Shown here piece after piece: positions 1 through 9,087 of a stretch of 36,872 nt of DNA. A model generated the notes under the pieces. That model was given only the letters and a program-made list of their open reading frames with translations. It was not told the origin of the DNA and did no database searches. Source of the DNA: Deltaproteobacteria bacterium (GTDB lineage Bacteria; Myxococcota_A; UBA9160; UBA6930). The position numbers and the translations under genes were made by a program. Location of the stretch: positions 1 to 36,872 of the forward strand of contig JAJDAP010000113.1 of NCBI GenBank assembly GCA_029261795.1, in the 5' to 3' direction. Position 1 is the first letter of the stretch; every line of letters starts with the position of its first letter.

Positions 1-854
1 TCGTCTACGTGGACGATGGCAGCGAGGATGAGACGTTCGCGCTGCTGCGCGGCATTGCCGAAGCCGACCCGCGGGTCCGCGTCATCAAGTTCAGCCGGAA
101 CTTCGGCCACCAGATCGCGATCACGGCCGGCATGGATCACGCCCGCGGGGATTGCGGTGTGGTGATCGATGCGGACCTCCAGGACCCGCCTGAAGTGATC
201 GGCGAGATGGTGGCGGCGTGGCGCAAGGGTTTCGACGTCGTGTACGGCGTGCGCAGCACCCGGGCCGGAGAGAGTCGCTTGAAGCTGGCGACGGCGGCCG
301 TCTTCTACCGCATCTTGCGGCGCATCGTCGGGATCGACATTCCGCTCGATGCCGGCGATTTCCGCCTGCTCTCGCGCCGCGCCATGAACGTGCTGACAGG
401 CATGCGAGAGAAGGATCGCTTCGTTCGCGGTCTCGTCAGCTGGATCGGCTTCGAGCAGACCGGCGTCAGCTACGAGCGTGACGAACGTTTCGCCGGGGCG
501 ACCAAGTATCCCTACTCGAAGATGTTCAAGTTCGCGCTCGATGGCATCACGAGCTTCTCGTCATTGCCGTTGCGGCTTGCAACTTGGCTCGGCTGGGCCA
601 CGTCACTGCTCGCCTTCGGCTACATCCTGACGCTGCCGATCCAGTGGTTGAACGGAATCACCGTGCAGGGCTTCCCGACCATCATGGCCGCGGTCCTGTT
701 CCTCGGCGGGGTGCAGCTCATCTGCCTCGGAATCATGGGCGAGTACCTCGGGCGGATCTTCAACGAAGTGAAGCCGCGGCCGCTGTATCTGGTCGAGGAA
801 CGCGTCGGCGATCTGCCCGAGCCGCCGCTCGAGCCCAGCGGAACCGGGGCCTAG
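1..854 (+). CDS. Family 2 glycosyltransferase, membrane-anchored (5' partial)
   Basis: This is a GT2 enzyme of the DPM1/GtrB/ArnC type, which moves a sugar from a nucleotide donor to a polyprenyl phosphate at the inner face of the cytoplasmic membrane. The frame is open to the left edge (codons V-Y-V precede DDGS), so the GTG at 9 is only an internal valine and the true start lies outside the window. DDGSEDET near the beginning and DADLQDPPE around residue 54 are the nucleotide/metal-binding motifs of the GT-A fold. Two C-terminal hydrophobic segments (about residues 190-215 and 222-245) and the GEYLGRIFNEVKPRPLY tail are typical of GtrB-like proteins. It lies 9 bp upstream of a polytopic membrane protein, suggesting lipid-linked sugar transfer as a pair. 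The family is certain; the sugar is unknown. Confidence 0.92.
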   Translation, partial: VYVDDGSEDETFALLRGIAEADPRVRVIKFSRNFGHQIAITAGMDHARGDCGVVIDADLQDPPEVIGEMVAAWRKGFDVVYGVRSTRAGESRLKLATAAVFYRILRRIVGIDIPLDAGDFRLLSRRAMNVLTGMREKDRFVRGLVSWIGFEQTGVSYERDERFAGATKYPYSKMFKFALDGITSFSSLPLRLATWLGWATSLLAFGYILTLPIQWLNGITVQGFPTIMAAVLFLGGVQLICLGIMGEYLGRIFNEVKPRPLYLVEERVGDLPEPPLEPSGTGA

Positions 855-863
855 AAACGAACC

Positions 864-2402
864 GTGCGCTGGCTTGCCTCCGTCCGATGGCGGCTCTTCC
901 TGGTCTGCTGGATCGTCTTCACGGTCCACTTCGCGACCAACGTGGTGCGCGAGCACTACCCGGCCTTCAGCATCGTCGAGGACGGAGACCTCTACCTCGA
1001 CGAGTACGAGGGCTTCCACGCCGACATCTTCGTGCACAGCAACGGGCATGCCGTCGTCGGGAACCAGGTGCTCGGCTCGATCCCGGCAGTACCGCCACTC
1101 TTGCTATTCGAGCCTGCCCTCGACGCCCTGCAGGAGTGGACCCTGGCCCAGCGGGAGGGTGGCGGAAGTCCGGTGACCGAATACCGGACCGGGCTACCGA
1201 ACCGGCAGGACTTCTTCGCGAAGGTCAACGAACGGGGTCTCTCGCTCCGCTTCGGTGCCGCCACCTTCATCACCTCGGCATTCTGCATGGCGCCACTCAC
1301 GGCGTGGTTCGTCGTGCTCATGTTCGGCGTCCTGAGGGAGCGGGGTTTTTCCGAGGATCGCGCCACGCTGCTCGCCTTCGTGTTCGCCTTCGGAACGCCG
1401 ATTTTCTACCGGGCCGCCCACCTCGTCCACAATCAGTTCCTGATGATGGCCGTATTTGGTGTCTTCCTCTTGTTATGGCGCAGCTCCGACGATGAAGAGG
1501 TGTCGACGCGCCGGGTGGCCTGGGCAGGGCTGCTCGGCGGCACCTGCCTCGCGCTCGATTACGCCGGCGTCATCCCCCTGCTGGGGTTCTATGCCTACTT
1601 GTTATTCCCGCGCTGGGCCAGGGGCGGGTTCGTCGACGCGTTCCGGGGATCCCTGGTCTACGTGGCAGCGAGTGTTCCGCCGGTACTCTTCCTCTGGTGG
1701 ACCCAGTGGATCATGTACGGCAATCCGTTCCTGCCGGGCCAGATGTACCAGCAGGAGAACGCCTTCACTGGAGAGGGCGTCCGCGGCATGACATTGCCGA
1801 ACCTCGAGGTGTTCGCGCGCAACCTGTTCGATGGATCCTTCGGCCTGTTCCCGTTCGCGCCACTCCTGCTCCTGGCGTTCGTACCGATGCGTTTCTTGTC
1901 GCGAGGCGAGCAGGCCTGGATCGTCGGCAAGCGCGAGCGTCGCTTCGTGTGGACGTTCATCTGGGTGTTCATGGCGTTCTGTTCGATGAACCGCTTCTCG
2001 CTGCTCCAGTTCAACACCGGCTTCCGCTACTTCCTCCCACTGGTGCCGTTCTTGTTCCTGTTCGTTTGCGATCGGATCAAGGATTGGCCGCTGCGGCGGA
2101 TCGCCTGGCTCTCCGTGCCCGCGATCGCCCATACCTGGGTGCTCTCGATGTCCCGCTACACCCAGCCCGCGATGGCCTACGACGGCCCACCGATCGTGCT
2201 CGAGAACTGGCGCGAGATCCTGAGCAACGGTCCGCAGCTCCCATGGATGAAGATCCTTCGCCAGGTCGTCCCGCCCGAGCACTGGCTCCAGCATCCGATC
2301 TGGCCCAGCGTGGTGCTGTTGATCGCACTCGGTAGCGCCGCGGCCATCTGGTTCGGTGGCCCTCGCTTGGCGCGTGCTCGAACGCCGGCCCCCCAGGGCT
2401 GA
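864..2402 (+). CDS. Polytopic membrane protein, possible GT-C-type glycosyltransferase
   Basis: This 512-residue protein has about nine or ten hydrophobic segments spread over its whole length, starting with LFLVCWIVFTVHFATNVV. I do not recognise a named family. The segment after the first helix is acidic (EDGDLYLDEYEG), as in the first outer loop of GT-C glycosyltransferases that use polyprenyl-phosphate sugars, and the gene begins 9 bp after a GtrB-like glycosyltransferase that could make such a donor. Both points are inference. The start is a GTG with no clear Shine-Dalgarno sequence, so translation may be coupled to the upstream gene. It could also be a flippase or a membrane protein of unrelated role. 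Confidence 0.75.
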   Translation: MRWLASVRWRLFLVCWIVFTVHFATNVVREHYPAFSIVEDGDLYLDEYEGFHADIFVHSNGHAVVGNQVLGSIPAVPPLLLFEPALDALQEWTLAQREGGGSPVTEYRTGLPNRQDFFAKVNERGLSLRFGAATFITSAFCMAPLTAWFVVLMFGVLRERGFSEDRATLLAFVFAFGTPIFYRAAHLVHNQFLMMAVFGVFLLLWRSSDDEEVSTRRVAWAGLLGGTCLALDYAGVIPLLGFYAYLLFPRWARGGFVDAFRGSLVYVAASVPPVLFLWWTQWIMYGNPFLPGQMYQQENAFTGEGVRGMTLPNLEVFARNLFDGSFGLFPFAPLLLLAFVPMRFLSRGEQAWIVGKRERRFVWTFIWVFMAFCSMNRFSLLQFNTGFRYFLPLVPFLFLFVCDRIKDWPLRRIAWLSVPAIAHTWVLSMSRYTQPAMAYDGPPIVLENWREILSNGPQLPWMKILRQVVPPEHWLQHPIWPSVVLLIALGSAAAIWFGGPRLARARTPAPQG

Positions 2403-2503
2403 TCAGGGGACGTCCGGAGGGTCTGGGCCGTGTAGCAACAGCGTGACCCTGTGCGAGCCGGGACACAACCGCGCTCCGCGGGCCACGGACCCTGGAGTTG
2501 GTC

Positions 2504-2509
2504 TATCAT
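2504..2509 (+). promoter_or_regulatory. Candidate -10 box TATCAT
   Basis: TATCAT lies 35 bp before the ATG of the secreted calcium-loop protein and fits a sigma70 TAnnnT box in otherwise GC-rich DNA. No convincing -35 hexamer stands 16-18 bp upstream, so the call rests on the -10 match and its position alone. Confidence 0.3.
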
Positions 2510-2544
2510 TCGCTTCGGGTCGTCGTGCAAGCGGTGGAGACGCC

Positions 2545-3603
2545 ATGCGCTCGAGTGTGATGCTGGCAAGTGTTTCTGTGGTCCTGGGCCTTGTCGTTCC
2601 GGCCTGGGCCCAGACCGCGATCGAGCTCTCCCCGGATACCACGATCGCCATCGGGGGTGAGGTGCTCGGCCCCGAGGAGGTCGGAGAAGACGACCGCGCT
2701 GGCTCCGTCGTGTTCACGGGAGTGGGCGTCGCGCTCCCGGTGGGTTCGAATCTGAACGCGTTCGGTCGCACGGCGGGCGGCGATGTCTTGTTCAGTACCG
2801 ATGTCGCCGTGAATGTCGGCGCGCTGTTGGTTCGGCCCGGTGACGTGGTGCGCTTGACGAGCGGGGCGCCGAGCCTTGCCTTCGAGGCCGCGGCCAAGGG
2901 GGTTTCGGCAGGCGTACAGGTCGATGCCGTGGCCGAGGCGGCGGACGGGAGTCTGTTGGTCTCCTTCGATGTGACGGTTGCACTCGACGGCACCACGTTC
3001 GCCGACGAGGATGTGGCACGCCTCGATGCCATCAGCGGGCTCGCGAGCCTCAGCTTCGACGGCTCCTCCAAGGGTGTCGCCACTGGGCTCGACCTCGATG
3101 CCGTGGACGAGTTGCCAGGGGGCCAGCTGCTGCTCTCCTTTGACGGATCGGGTGTGCTGGGCGGCGTCAACTTCGACGATGAGGATCTCCTGGAGTTCGA
3201 TCCGGCCGCTTCGACATTCGCGATGAACTACGACGGCTCGTCCGAGCACGCAGCCTGGGCGGCCTCCGACCTCGACGCCGCCGACGCCAACGTCCAGGCC
3301 GCAGCGGACAACGACGGCGACGGCTTCCCCGACGCCAGCGACAACTGCACGCTCGTGGCGAACCCGACCCAGAGCGACACCGACTTCGACCTGATCGGAA
3401 ACGCCTGCGACTGCGACTTCAATAACGACACCACCTGTGGGATCGGCGACTTCAACGTCTTCCTGCCCGACTTCTCGACAACCGTAGACAGCGGCACAGG
3501 GACGGACATGAACACGGATGGAGCGGTCGGGATCCCCGACTTCAACCTGTTCTTGCCAGGCTTCGCCGCAGGAAAGCCCGGACCGTCAGGGTTGCTGCCA
3601 TAG
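2545..3603 (+). CDS. Secreted repeat protein with thrombospondin type-3 and dockerin-like calcium loops
   Basis: This is a 352-residue exported protein. The chosen ATG is preceded by GGTGGAG at a good distance and gives a signal peptide (MRSSVMLASVSVVLGL, cleavage likely after AWA). The open frame extends further upstream without signal-like sequence. The body holds three tandem repeats of roughly 55-60 residues, recognisable by DGSLLVSFD / GGQLLLSFD, then (D/N)EDV-L and a SFDGSSKGV type end. The C-terminal quarter has DNDGDGFPDASDNC and GNACD, a thrombospondin type-3 calcium motif. Two dockerin-like loops follow (DFNNDTTCGIGDFNVFLPDF and DMNTDGAVGIPDFNLFLPGF). Such tails are common in surface or extracellular proteins of former Deltaproteobacteria. 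The ligand is unknown. It stands alone between divergent operons. Confidence 0.85.
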   Translation: MRSSVMLASVSVVLGLVVPAWAQTAIELSPDTTIAIGGEVLGPEEVGEDDRAGSVVFTGVGVALPVGSNLNAFGRTAGGDVLFSTDVAVNVGALLVRPGDVVRLTSGAPSLAFEAAAKGVSAGVQVDAVAEAADGSLLVSFDVTVALDGTTFADEDVARLDAISGLASLSFDGSSKGVATGLDLDAVDELPGGQLLLSFDGSGVLGGVNFDDEDLLEFDPAASTFAMNYDGSSEHAAWAASDLDAADANVQAAADNDGDGFPDASDNCTLVANPTQSDTDFDLIGNACDCDFNNDTTCGIGDFNVFLPDFSTTVDSGTGTDMNTDGAVGIPDFNLFLPGFAAGKPGPSGLLP

Positions 3604-3717
3604 GCCGACCCCAGCTGACGCGAGCGTGCGCGGGAGCGGGCCTGCCGGGTCCTGGACGGCCTCGCGATTGTTGCCTCGGTGCGCTCGCGTCCAAGGGAGG
3701 CGTGGTATCGAGGCCGG

Positions 3718-5328
3718 CTAGAACGCCTCTTCCGCGATCCTGGTGGCATTCGCCATCAGCGTGAAGGTCAGGTTCTTGGCGGGCAGGCTGGGGAAGCTCG
3801 AGCCATCGGCGAGCCACACGTTTCCGAACGCGCGCAGGCGTCCATCCCGGTCGGTGGTGTAGTCGCCGCCCTCCTCGCACATCGGGAAGGTGCCGGCGTA
3901 GTGGACGCTTGCGCCCATGGGTCGGGCCCGGGTCATCGGTGGCGGGGCCACGCAGCCGAGGCTCAGCAACAGCCTGCGGAGGCTCTTGAGTGATCGCTTC
4001 ATGCGCGCCGCCTCATCGCTGGCGGGTTGGTAGGCGATCACCATCCGGTGGCTGCCGTCGCCGACCGGTTCGAGGCCGACGCGGTTCTCGGGGCGGCGAT
4101 CATCGGCAAAGTTCAGGTTCAGGAGCGCCAAGGCGGCGTGGATGTTCCGGAACATTCCGAGGGAAGTCCGCATGGAGAACGGCAGGGCTTGCACGACCGG
4201 ATGAACGAGCGCGGTCGTCAACGTCGTGATCAAGCCGTGGACGTAGTCTCGGGCGCCGCCGGGATCGAAGCCGAGCGCGAGCTGGTGGTATTGATAGCTC
4301 TCGGAATCGAAGGGTCGGCCTAGCAAGCGGAGATTGACGAAGGGCATCAGCACCTGGCGGTTGTCCATCAGGCCGACCAGTTCTGGTGCGGGGTCGCCGC
4401 TTCGGGCAATGGATTCGAGCACGATCCGCGCCGAGGGCAGGGTGCCGGCCGCGAGGACGACGCGGTTCGCTTCGAATCGGACCTCGCTGCCGTCCTGGCG
4501 GCGGGCGACGGCGGCAGCGGCAGCTCCGCTCCCGGTGAGGGCGAGGTGCGTCACGTAGTGATCTGGCAGGTACTCGAACCGTTCGTTCTCGCGACATTCG
4601 CGGAGCGTGACGGAGGGGGTGTAGAACGCGTCCGTTGGACAGCCCCATTGGCAACGCCCGGAGCGATGACAGGCCTGGCGACCGTGGAGCGGTTGGCTGA
4701 GCGTCGCGACCCGGCTGCGACCGAGCCGGGCATTCGCGCGTTGCCAGCGATCTCGAACCCCGGCATAGCGTTCGAGGAGCAAGGCTGAGTGCCGATCCAG
4801 TTCGAGTGCGGGTTGGATGCCGGCGTGGACGGGGAAGTGCTGGGCGAGATCGTCGTCGACGGCGCCCGAGATTCCGATCCGCTCGGCGACCCGCCCGTAG
4901 TAGGGAGCCAGCGCATCGCAATCGATCATCCAATCGGCGAGATCGCGATCGTCGAAGGGATAGGAGCCACCGGTCCAGGCTTCGGCCAGGCCGCCGGCCG
5001 CATGTGAGAAGAGGGGTTCGAAGCCCTGCGTGCGAATACCCAGTGGTTCTGCGGGCGTGAAGACGTACTGCTTGCCCGGCGGGAAGCCGTAGTACTCGCC
5101 CGCACTGTCATTGAGGACCAGGGCCTCCCAATCGTCGCCCAGGAAGAAACCGCGGGGGTCCGGGAGTTCGCGCTTCAGCCCGTCGAGCGAGAGCTCGGGT
5201 TCGATCGGTTCGGGGCGCGCGTTGCCGACATCGAGCATACGGACGCGGTACCCCTTCTCGAGCAGGGTTGCCGCGAAGTGCACGCCACTCGGACCGGAGC
5301 CGACGACGAGGATGGCTTCGCCACTCAT
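3718..5328 (-). CDS. GMC-family FAD-dependent oxidoreductase
   Basis: This 536-residue flavoprotein oxidises an unidentified alcohol-like substrate. The ATG at 5328 opens with ILVVGSGPSG, the FAD-binding GxGxxG loop, and overlaps the stop of the upstream epimerase as ATGA. A longer reading starting 15 codons earlier lacks support. Near residue 220 a cysteine cluster, CHRSGRCQWGC, matches the Cys-rich insert of the choline/gluconate-dehydrogenase-like branch of the GMC family. The C-terminal domain carries SVHYAGTFPM (about 474) and SFPSLPAKNLTFTLMA (about 517), giving the His/Asn pair of the GMC active site. A redox partner is not visible nearby. Translational coupling to the epimerase suggests that the two act on one pathway, perhaps steroid- or lipid-like. 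Confidence 0.9.
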   Translation of the reverse strand: MSGEAILVVGSGPSGVHFAATLLEKGYRVRMLDVGNARPEPIEPELSLDGLKRELPDPRGFFLGDDWEALVLNDSAGEYYGFPPGKQYVFTPAEPLGIRTQGFEPLFSHAAGGLAEAWTGGSYPFDDRDLADWMIDCDALAPYYGRVAERIGISGAVDDDLAQHFPVHAGIQPALELDRHSALLLERYAGVRDRWQRANARLGRSRVATLSQPLHGRQACHRSGRCQWGCPTDAFYTPSVTLRECRENERFEYLPDHYVTHLALTGSGAAAAAVARRQDGSEVRFEANRVVLAAGTLPSARIVLESIARSGDPAPELVGLMDNRQVLMPFVNLRLLGRPFDSESYQYHQLALGFDPGGARDYVHGLITTLTTALVHPVVQALPFSMRTSLGMFRNIHAALALLNLNFADDRRPENRVGLEPVGDGSHRMVIAYQPASDEAARMKRSLKSLRRLLLSLGCVAPPPMTRARPMGASVHYAGTFPMCEEGGDYTTDRDGRLRAFGNVWLADGSSFPSLPAKNLTFTLMANATRIAEEAF

Positions 5329-6722
5329 TCGTCGCCGCCTCGTCCGGAGAGCAGGTGGCGCGGGCCCAGCCATAGCACCGCCAGGGCTGTCAGGCCGACT
5401 TCCGTAGCCCCGCGACCCATCAAGCGCATGAGCGCGATTGCGCCGCCGCCCGCGTCGGGTGCGTCAACGCTCGGGAACAGCTCAGGATCGGTTTCGAGCA
5501 GTGCCAGGAGCAACACCAACTTGCGGCGCAGCAGCCCGTTCGGCAGGAAGCGGACCGAGTAGGCATCGGCGAGTGCGCTGGCAAACGCGCTGCGACGCGC
5601 GAAGGCAATGAGTTCGTTCTCGAAGCGTGTGAAGGGCCCGACCGGAAACCGGCGATGGTGCTCGAGGTATCCCGCGAGCATCGCATCGGAGGGCGGCGCT
5701 CCAATCAGGTGTTGGCAGAGTGCGCGACATTCGTCGCCAAGCAGTGGCGCGTCGAATGGTGTCGGAGGCAGGCGCTCTGCCACTGGAGGCGTGAGGGAGA
5801 TGTCGAGCGGATGTAGCGTTCCTGCGCGCGAATTCATGAAGGCGCTCGGCTCCGCGACGCCGTCGTTCGCGAAGGTGGCGAGTTGGCCGGCTGTGAGCGG
5901 GAGCACGGGGAGCAAGAGTGGTTCGAGGAAGGCGAGCAGGGATCGGATCGGAACCAGGGGGAGGTGCAGTAGGCGTGCCGTTCCGGCGCCACGGGCGCCC
6001 CGAATGCGATGCATCCACGCGTCGATCGTGACCCGCTCGGGCCCACCGAGTTCCAGGGTTTCGCCCGCCGGCGGTTCCGCGCACAGCGCGACCAATGCTG
6101 CCGCGAGATCGTTGACGTCGATGGGTTGAATCCGGCGCTGGCCATCGCCGAAGACCGGCGTGATGGGCAGGCCCGCCAACAGGGCGAAGCCTTGGAGCAC
6201 CGGCGCGTTCGGACCGACCACGAGGGTCGGTCGCACGATCGTGAAGGGGAGGGGGCCTTCGCGCACGCAGCGCTCTGCTTCGCTCTTGGCGTGGGCGTAC
6301 GGATAGTGGGTCTGATCGGGGAATCGCGTCGCGATGCTACTGACCAGCACGAAGTGGGCGGCACCGCCGGCCGCGGCAGCCTGTGCGAGGCTGCGGGTTC
6401 CCTCCACGTTGATGCGCGTGTGCTCTCGCGCCGTTGCCTTCCCGGTGGCCGCGGCCAGATGGAGCACGACATCTCCGGGCTGGACGCGCGCTTGCCAGGG
6501 CGCGGCATCGCAGAGCTCGCCGCTGATGATCTCGACCCCGCCTTGATCTACCGCGGCGCGCAGCTCTGGCGGCAGCGAAGCGGGCGCGCGAACCAGCAGC
6601 GCCATGGGGAGGGCCGCGGCAGAAGCGGTGGCAACGACCTGGCGCCCGACGTAGCCGGAAGCCCCGGTGATGAAAAGGCGTCCGCCCAAGCCTCGGTTCC
6701 CACCCATCGGTTGCAGAGACAT
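5325..6722 (-). CDS. Extended/atypical SDR: NAD-dependent epimerase/dehydratase with extra C-terminal domain
   Basis: The N-terminal part is a Rossmann-fold nucleotide-sugar-epimerase-like enzyme. FITGASGYVG is the NAD(P) loop, VLVSSIATR and YPYAHAK supply the Ser and YxxxK catalytic residues, and VRPTLVVGPN follows. After about residue 290 the protein departs from the usual length. It has a hydrophobic stretch and then roughly 170 residues that I do not recognise, including a Leu-rich segment (LLRRKLVLLLALLE) and a final hydrophobic stretch near the C-terminus, so membrane association is possible. The start is uncertain: the frame is open to 6800, ATG codons occur at 6800, 6722 and 6707, and none has a good Shine-Dalgarno sequence. 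6722 is a compromise. Its stop overlaps the ATG of the GMC oxidoreductase. Confidence 0.82.
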   Translation of the reverse strand: MSLQPMGGNRGLGGRLFITGASGYVGRQVVATASAAALPMALLVRAPASLPPELRAAVDQGGVEIISGELCDAAPWQARVQPGDVVLHLAAATGKATAREHTRINVEGTRSLAQAAAAGGAAHFVLVSSIATRFPDQTHYPYAHAKSEAERCVREGPLPFTIVRPTLVVGPNAPVLQGFALLAGLPITPVFGDGQRRIQPIDVNDLAAALVALCAEPPAGETLELGGPERVTIDAWMHRIRGARGAGTARLLHLPLVPIRSLLAFLEPLLLPVLPLTAGQLATFANDGVAEPSAFMNSRAGTLHPLDISLTPPVAERLPPTPFDAPLLGDECRALCQHLIGAPPSDAMLAGYLEHHRRFPVGPFTRFENELIAFARRSAFASALADAYSVRFLPNGLLRRKLVLLLALLETDPELFPSVDAPDAGGGAIALMRLMGRGATEVGLTALAVLWLGPRHLLSGRGGDE

Positions 6723-6880
6723 CGCATGCAGGGACACGATCGATCCGGCCTGCGAAAGGGAACTTCCCTGCGCAGCGAACCAGACCTCGCCCCTGCGCAT
6801 CGTAGGCCACGCTTGATGGGCAGTCAGCGTGGGCTTGCGGGCCCGGCGCCGGCCGCGAACACTGAGCCCCCGGAGAACGA

Positions 6881-8395
6881 ATGCGCGAAGGCAGCGACCC
6901 CGGGTCCCATCTACCTAGCAGCGAACCTTTCGATCCGACTGCGGCCGGTGCGGGTTCGCTGCCGGCGGCGTGGTCGCGCCATTGGCAGCGAGATCCGGAT
7001 CGCGTCCAACTGCACGATCCGGATCATGGATGGCAACGGCGTGGGGATCTCGATGCGGCCTCTCGGCGGATCGCCGGCCGGCTCGCGCGGGCAGGCCTCG
7101 CAGCTGGCGATCGCGTCCTGATCTCGGCCCAGGCCTCCAGCGCGCTGGTGGTCGCCCACGTCGCCTGTCTTCGCCTCGGTCTCGTGGTGATTCCGACCAA
7201 TACCGCCTACAGGGCCAGCGAACTCGCCCACGTCGTGGGCGACGCGCGGCCTCGCGCAGCGATCGTCGACGACGCGACGCGCGCCGCCTGGCTTCGCGAG
7301 GCGGATGCGACGCTGCAGGTACTCGGGCCGGAAGTCGATCTGCCGGATGGCCCCGCGCCGAGGCTCGACGCGATCGCGGCCCAGGCACCTGCCCTGATCG
7401 GATACACCTCGGGGACGACCGGACGGCCGAAGGGCGCGGTTCTTTCGCACGCGAACCTGCTGGCCAGTGCCGAGGCCCTGAGACTCGCCTGGCGATGGTC
7501 CGACGCGGATCGCCTGCTGCTGGCCTTGCCGCTGTTCCACATGCACGGGTTGGGCGTTGGCCTCCACGGCACGCTCCACTGCGGTGCCTCGGCCGTGCTG
7601 CTTCGCAGCTTCGATCCCGAGGCGGTGCTGGACGCCGCCGCCGCGCACGAGGCGACGCTTTTCTTCGGCGTGCCGACCATGTATCACCGGCTGGTCGATC
7701 ACCCACGGGCGTCCGAACTGGCCGCGCTACGTCTTTGCATCTCGGGTTCGGCGCCGCTCCCCGCCACCCTTCACCAGCGCTTCGAAGCGGCCACCCGTCA
7801 GCGGGTTCTCGAGCGCTACGGAATGACCGAGACCGCGATGCTGGTTTCGAACCCGCACGATGCAGAACGTCGGCCCGGGACGGTCGGTTTCCCGTTGCCG
7901 GGTGTCGAGCTTCGCCTCGAGGGCGAACCTCCCGAGATCCAGGTGCGCGGCCCGAACGTGTTCTCCGGCTACTGGGAACGCGAAGCCGCGAACCGTGAGG
8001 CCTTCACCGACGACGGCTGGTTCCGCACCGGGGACCTCGGCCAGCGAGATACGGACGGTTACCTGACGATCGACGGGCGCGCGAAGGAACTCGTGATCAG
8101 CGGCGGCTACAACGTCTACCCGCGTGAAGTCGAGGACGCGCTGCGGGCGCATCCAGAGATCGAGGACGTCGCCGTCGTCGGCGAAGCCGACGCCGAGTGG
8201 GGCGAACGGGTAGTCGCTTACCTGGTGGCCCCGCGCCGGATCGAGGTCACTGAACTGCGCGGCTTCGTCGAAGGGGAGCTGGCGCCCTTCAAGCACCCGC
8301 GCGTCGTCTACCGCGTTGAAGCGCTACCGCGCAACGCACTCGGAAAGGTGCAGAAGCATCGGCTCGATCAGGGTCGCGTGCTCGCCGAAGGTTAG
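6881..8395 (+). CDS. matB: Malonyl-CoA synthetase-like AMP-forming acid-CoA ligase
   Basis: This 504-residue ANL-superfamily ligase would activate a short (di)carboxylic acid to its CoA ester through an acyl-adenylate. Motifs in order are YTSGTTGRPKGAVLSH (ATP P-loop, about 174), LPLFHMHGLGVGLHGTL, VLERYGMTET (about 311), GWFRTGDLG (about 381), ELVISGGYNVYPREVE (hinge), and PRNALGKVQK with the catalytic lysine. The FH-HGL segment, the RYGMTET arginine and the SGSAPL...SNPHD region match malonyl-CoA synthetases of the MatB type closely. This favours malonate or methylmalonate, though other small acids cannot be excluded. The ATG at 6881 follows GGAG with good spacing. The gene is divergent from the epimerase and ends one base from the convergent nitroreductase stop. 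Confidence 0.88.
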   Translation: MREGSDPGSHLPSSEPFDPTAAGAGSLPAAWSRHWQRDPDRVQLHDPDHGWQRRGDLDAASRRIAGRLARAGLAAGDRVLISAQASSALVVAHVACLRLGLVVIPTNTAYRASELAHVVGDARPRAAIVDDATRAAWLREADATLQVLGPEVDLPDGPAPRLDAIAAQAPALIGYTSGTTGRPKGAVLSHANLLASAEALRLAWRWSDADRLLLALPLFHMHGLGVGLHGTLHCGASAVLLRSFDPEAVLDAAAAHEATLFFGVPTMYHRLVDHPRASELAALRLCISGSAPLPATLHQRFEAATRQRVLERYGMTETAMLVSNPHDAERRPGTVGFPLPGVELRLEGEPPEIQVRGPNVFSGYWEREAANREAFTDDGWFRTGDLGQRDTDGYLTIDGRAKELVISGGYNVYPREVEDALRAHPEIEDVAVVGEADAEWGERVVAYLVAPRRIEVTELRGFVEGELAPFKHPRVVYRVEALPRNALGKVQKHRLDQGRVLAEG

Positions 8396-8396
8396 G

Positions 8397-9059
8397 TCAG
8401 CGCTGGTAGGCCTTCCCCCAGCGGTCGCTGAACGTCATCTTTTCCGGCGGTCGCCTTCGAATCGGTCCGTGGCCGCCGGCAACGGGGTAGCCGAGCGGAA
8501 CGGCCGCCGCCGTGTACCAGGGGTCCGGGATCTCGAGCAACTCGCGCACCTTCGGTTCTTCCTGGCAGAGCAGCGTGGTGAGGACACAACCGAGGCCCTC
8601 GGCACGCGCTGCCAGTAGCGCGTTCTGCACCGCGGGATAGATCGAGCCGCCCCCAACGACGGACGGTCGATCCTGCTCCGAGTCCGTGATCGCCATGTGC
8701 TGCGGATTGAAGCAGAAGATCAGCACGGCCGGCGTATCTGCAAAGTGTTCGGCCAGGTGGTTGCCCGCCGCGAGCGTTCGTTCGGAGCGCTCGATCGCAT
8801 CCGCGGGTTGGCCCGCCATCAGCTCCCGATAGTGCGCGGTATAGGCGGCCCAACGTTCGGCATAGAGCGCGCCGAGTGCCGCCTTGAGCGGACGCTCGCG
8901 CACCAGCAGCATTCGCCAGGCTTGGACGTTGCCTCCACTCGGGGCCCAGGTCGCGGCTTCGAGGACCCGGTGCAGAACGTCGTCGGGGATCGGGTCGGGC
9001 CGCAGCCGGCGAACCGCGCGCAGGGTGGACATCGCATCGTAGAGGTTCATCTCGCTCAT
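8397..9059 (-). CDS. Nitroreductase-family FMN oxidoreductase
   Basis: This 220-residue member of the nitroreductase superfamily binds FMN and reduces substrates with NAD(P)H. STLRAVRRLRPDPI near the N-terminus is the phosphate-binding Arg-rich motif. AATWAPSGGNVQAWR gives the conserved SGGN-Q-W segment. ALLAARAEGLGC follows, as in the family. The ATG at 9059 is preceded by AAGGGGAAACC, a good ribosome-binding site; the longer frame runs back into intergenic sequence. It follows the SDR gene by 28 bp and is probably co-transcribed with it. The family also includes dehalogenases and BluB-like enzymes, so the substrate is open. Confidence 0.88.
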   Translation of the reverse strand: MSEMNLYDAMSTLRAVRRLRPDPIPDDVLHRVLEAATWAPSGGNVQAWRMLLVRERPLKAALGALYAERWAAYTAHYRELMAGQPADAIERSERTLAAGNHLAEHFADTPAVLIFCFNPQHMAITDSEQDRPSVVGGGSIYPAVQNALLAARAEGLGCVLTTLLCQEEPKVRELLEIPDPWYTAAAVPLGYPVAGGHGPIRRRPPEKMTFSDRWGKAYQR

Positions 9060-9087
9060 GGTTTCCCCTTCGACGGGTTCAGGGTGG

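Noticed and set aside
2403..3249. Long minus-strand frames opposite the secreted protein
   Set aside because: Low-complexity Ser/Pro/Arg translation opposite a gene with a signal peptide and clear repeats; typical antisense frames of GC-rich DNA.
3618..3691. Inverted repeat GACGCGAGCG / CGCTCGCGTC between convergent genes
   Set aside because: Arms of 10 bp separated by 54 bases in GC-rich DNA; too loose to call a terminator.
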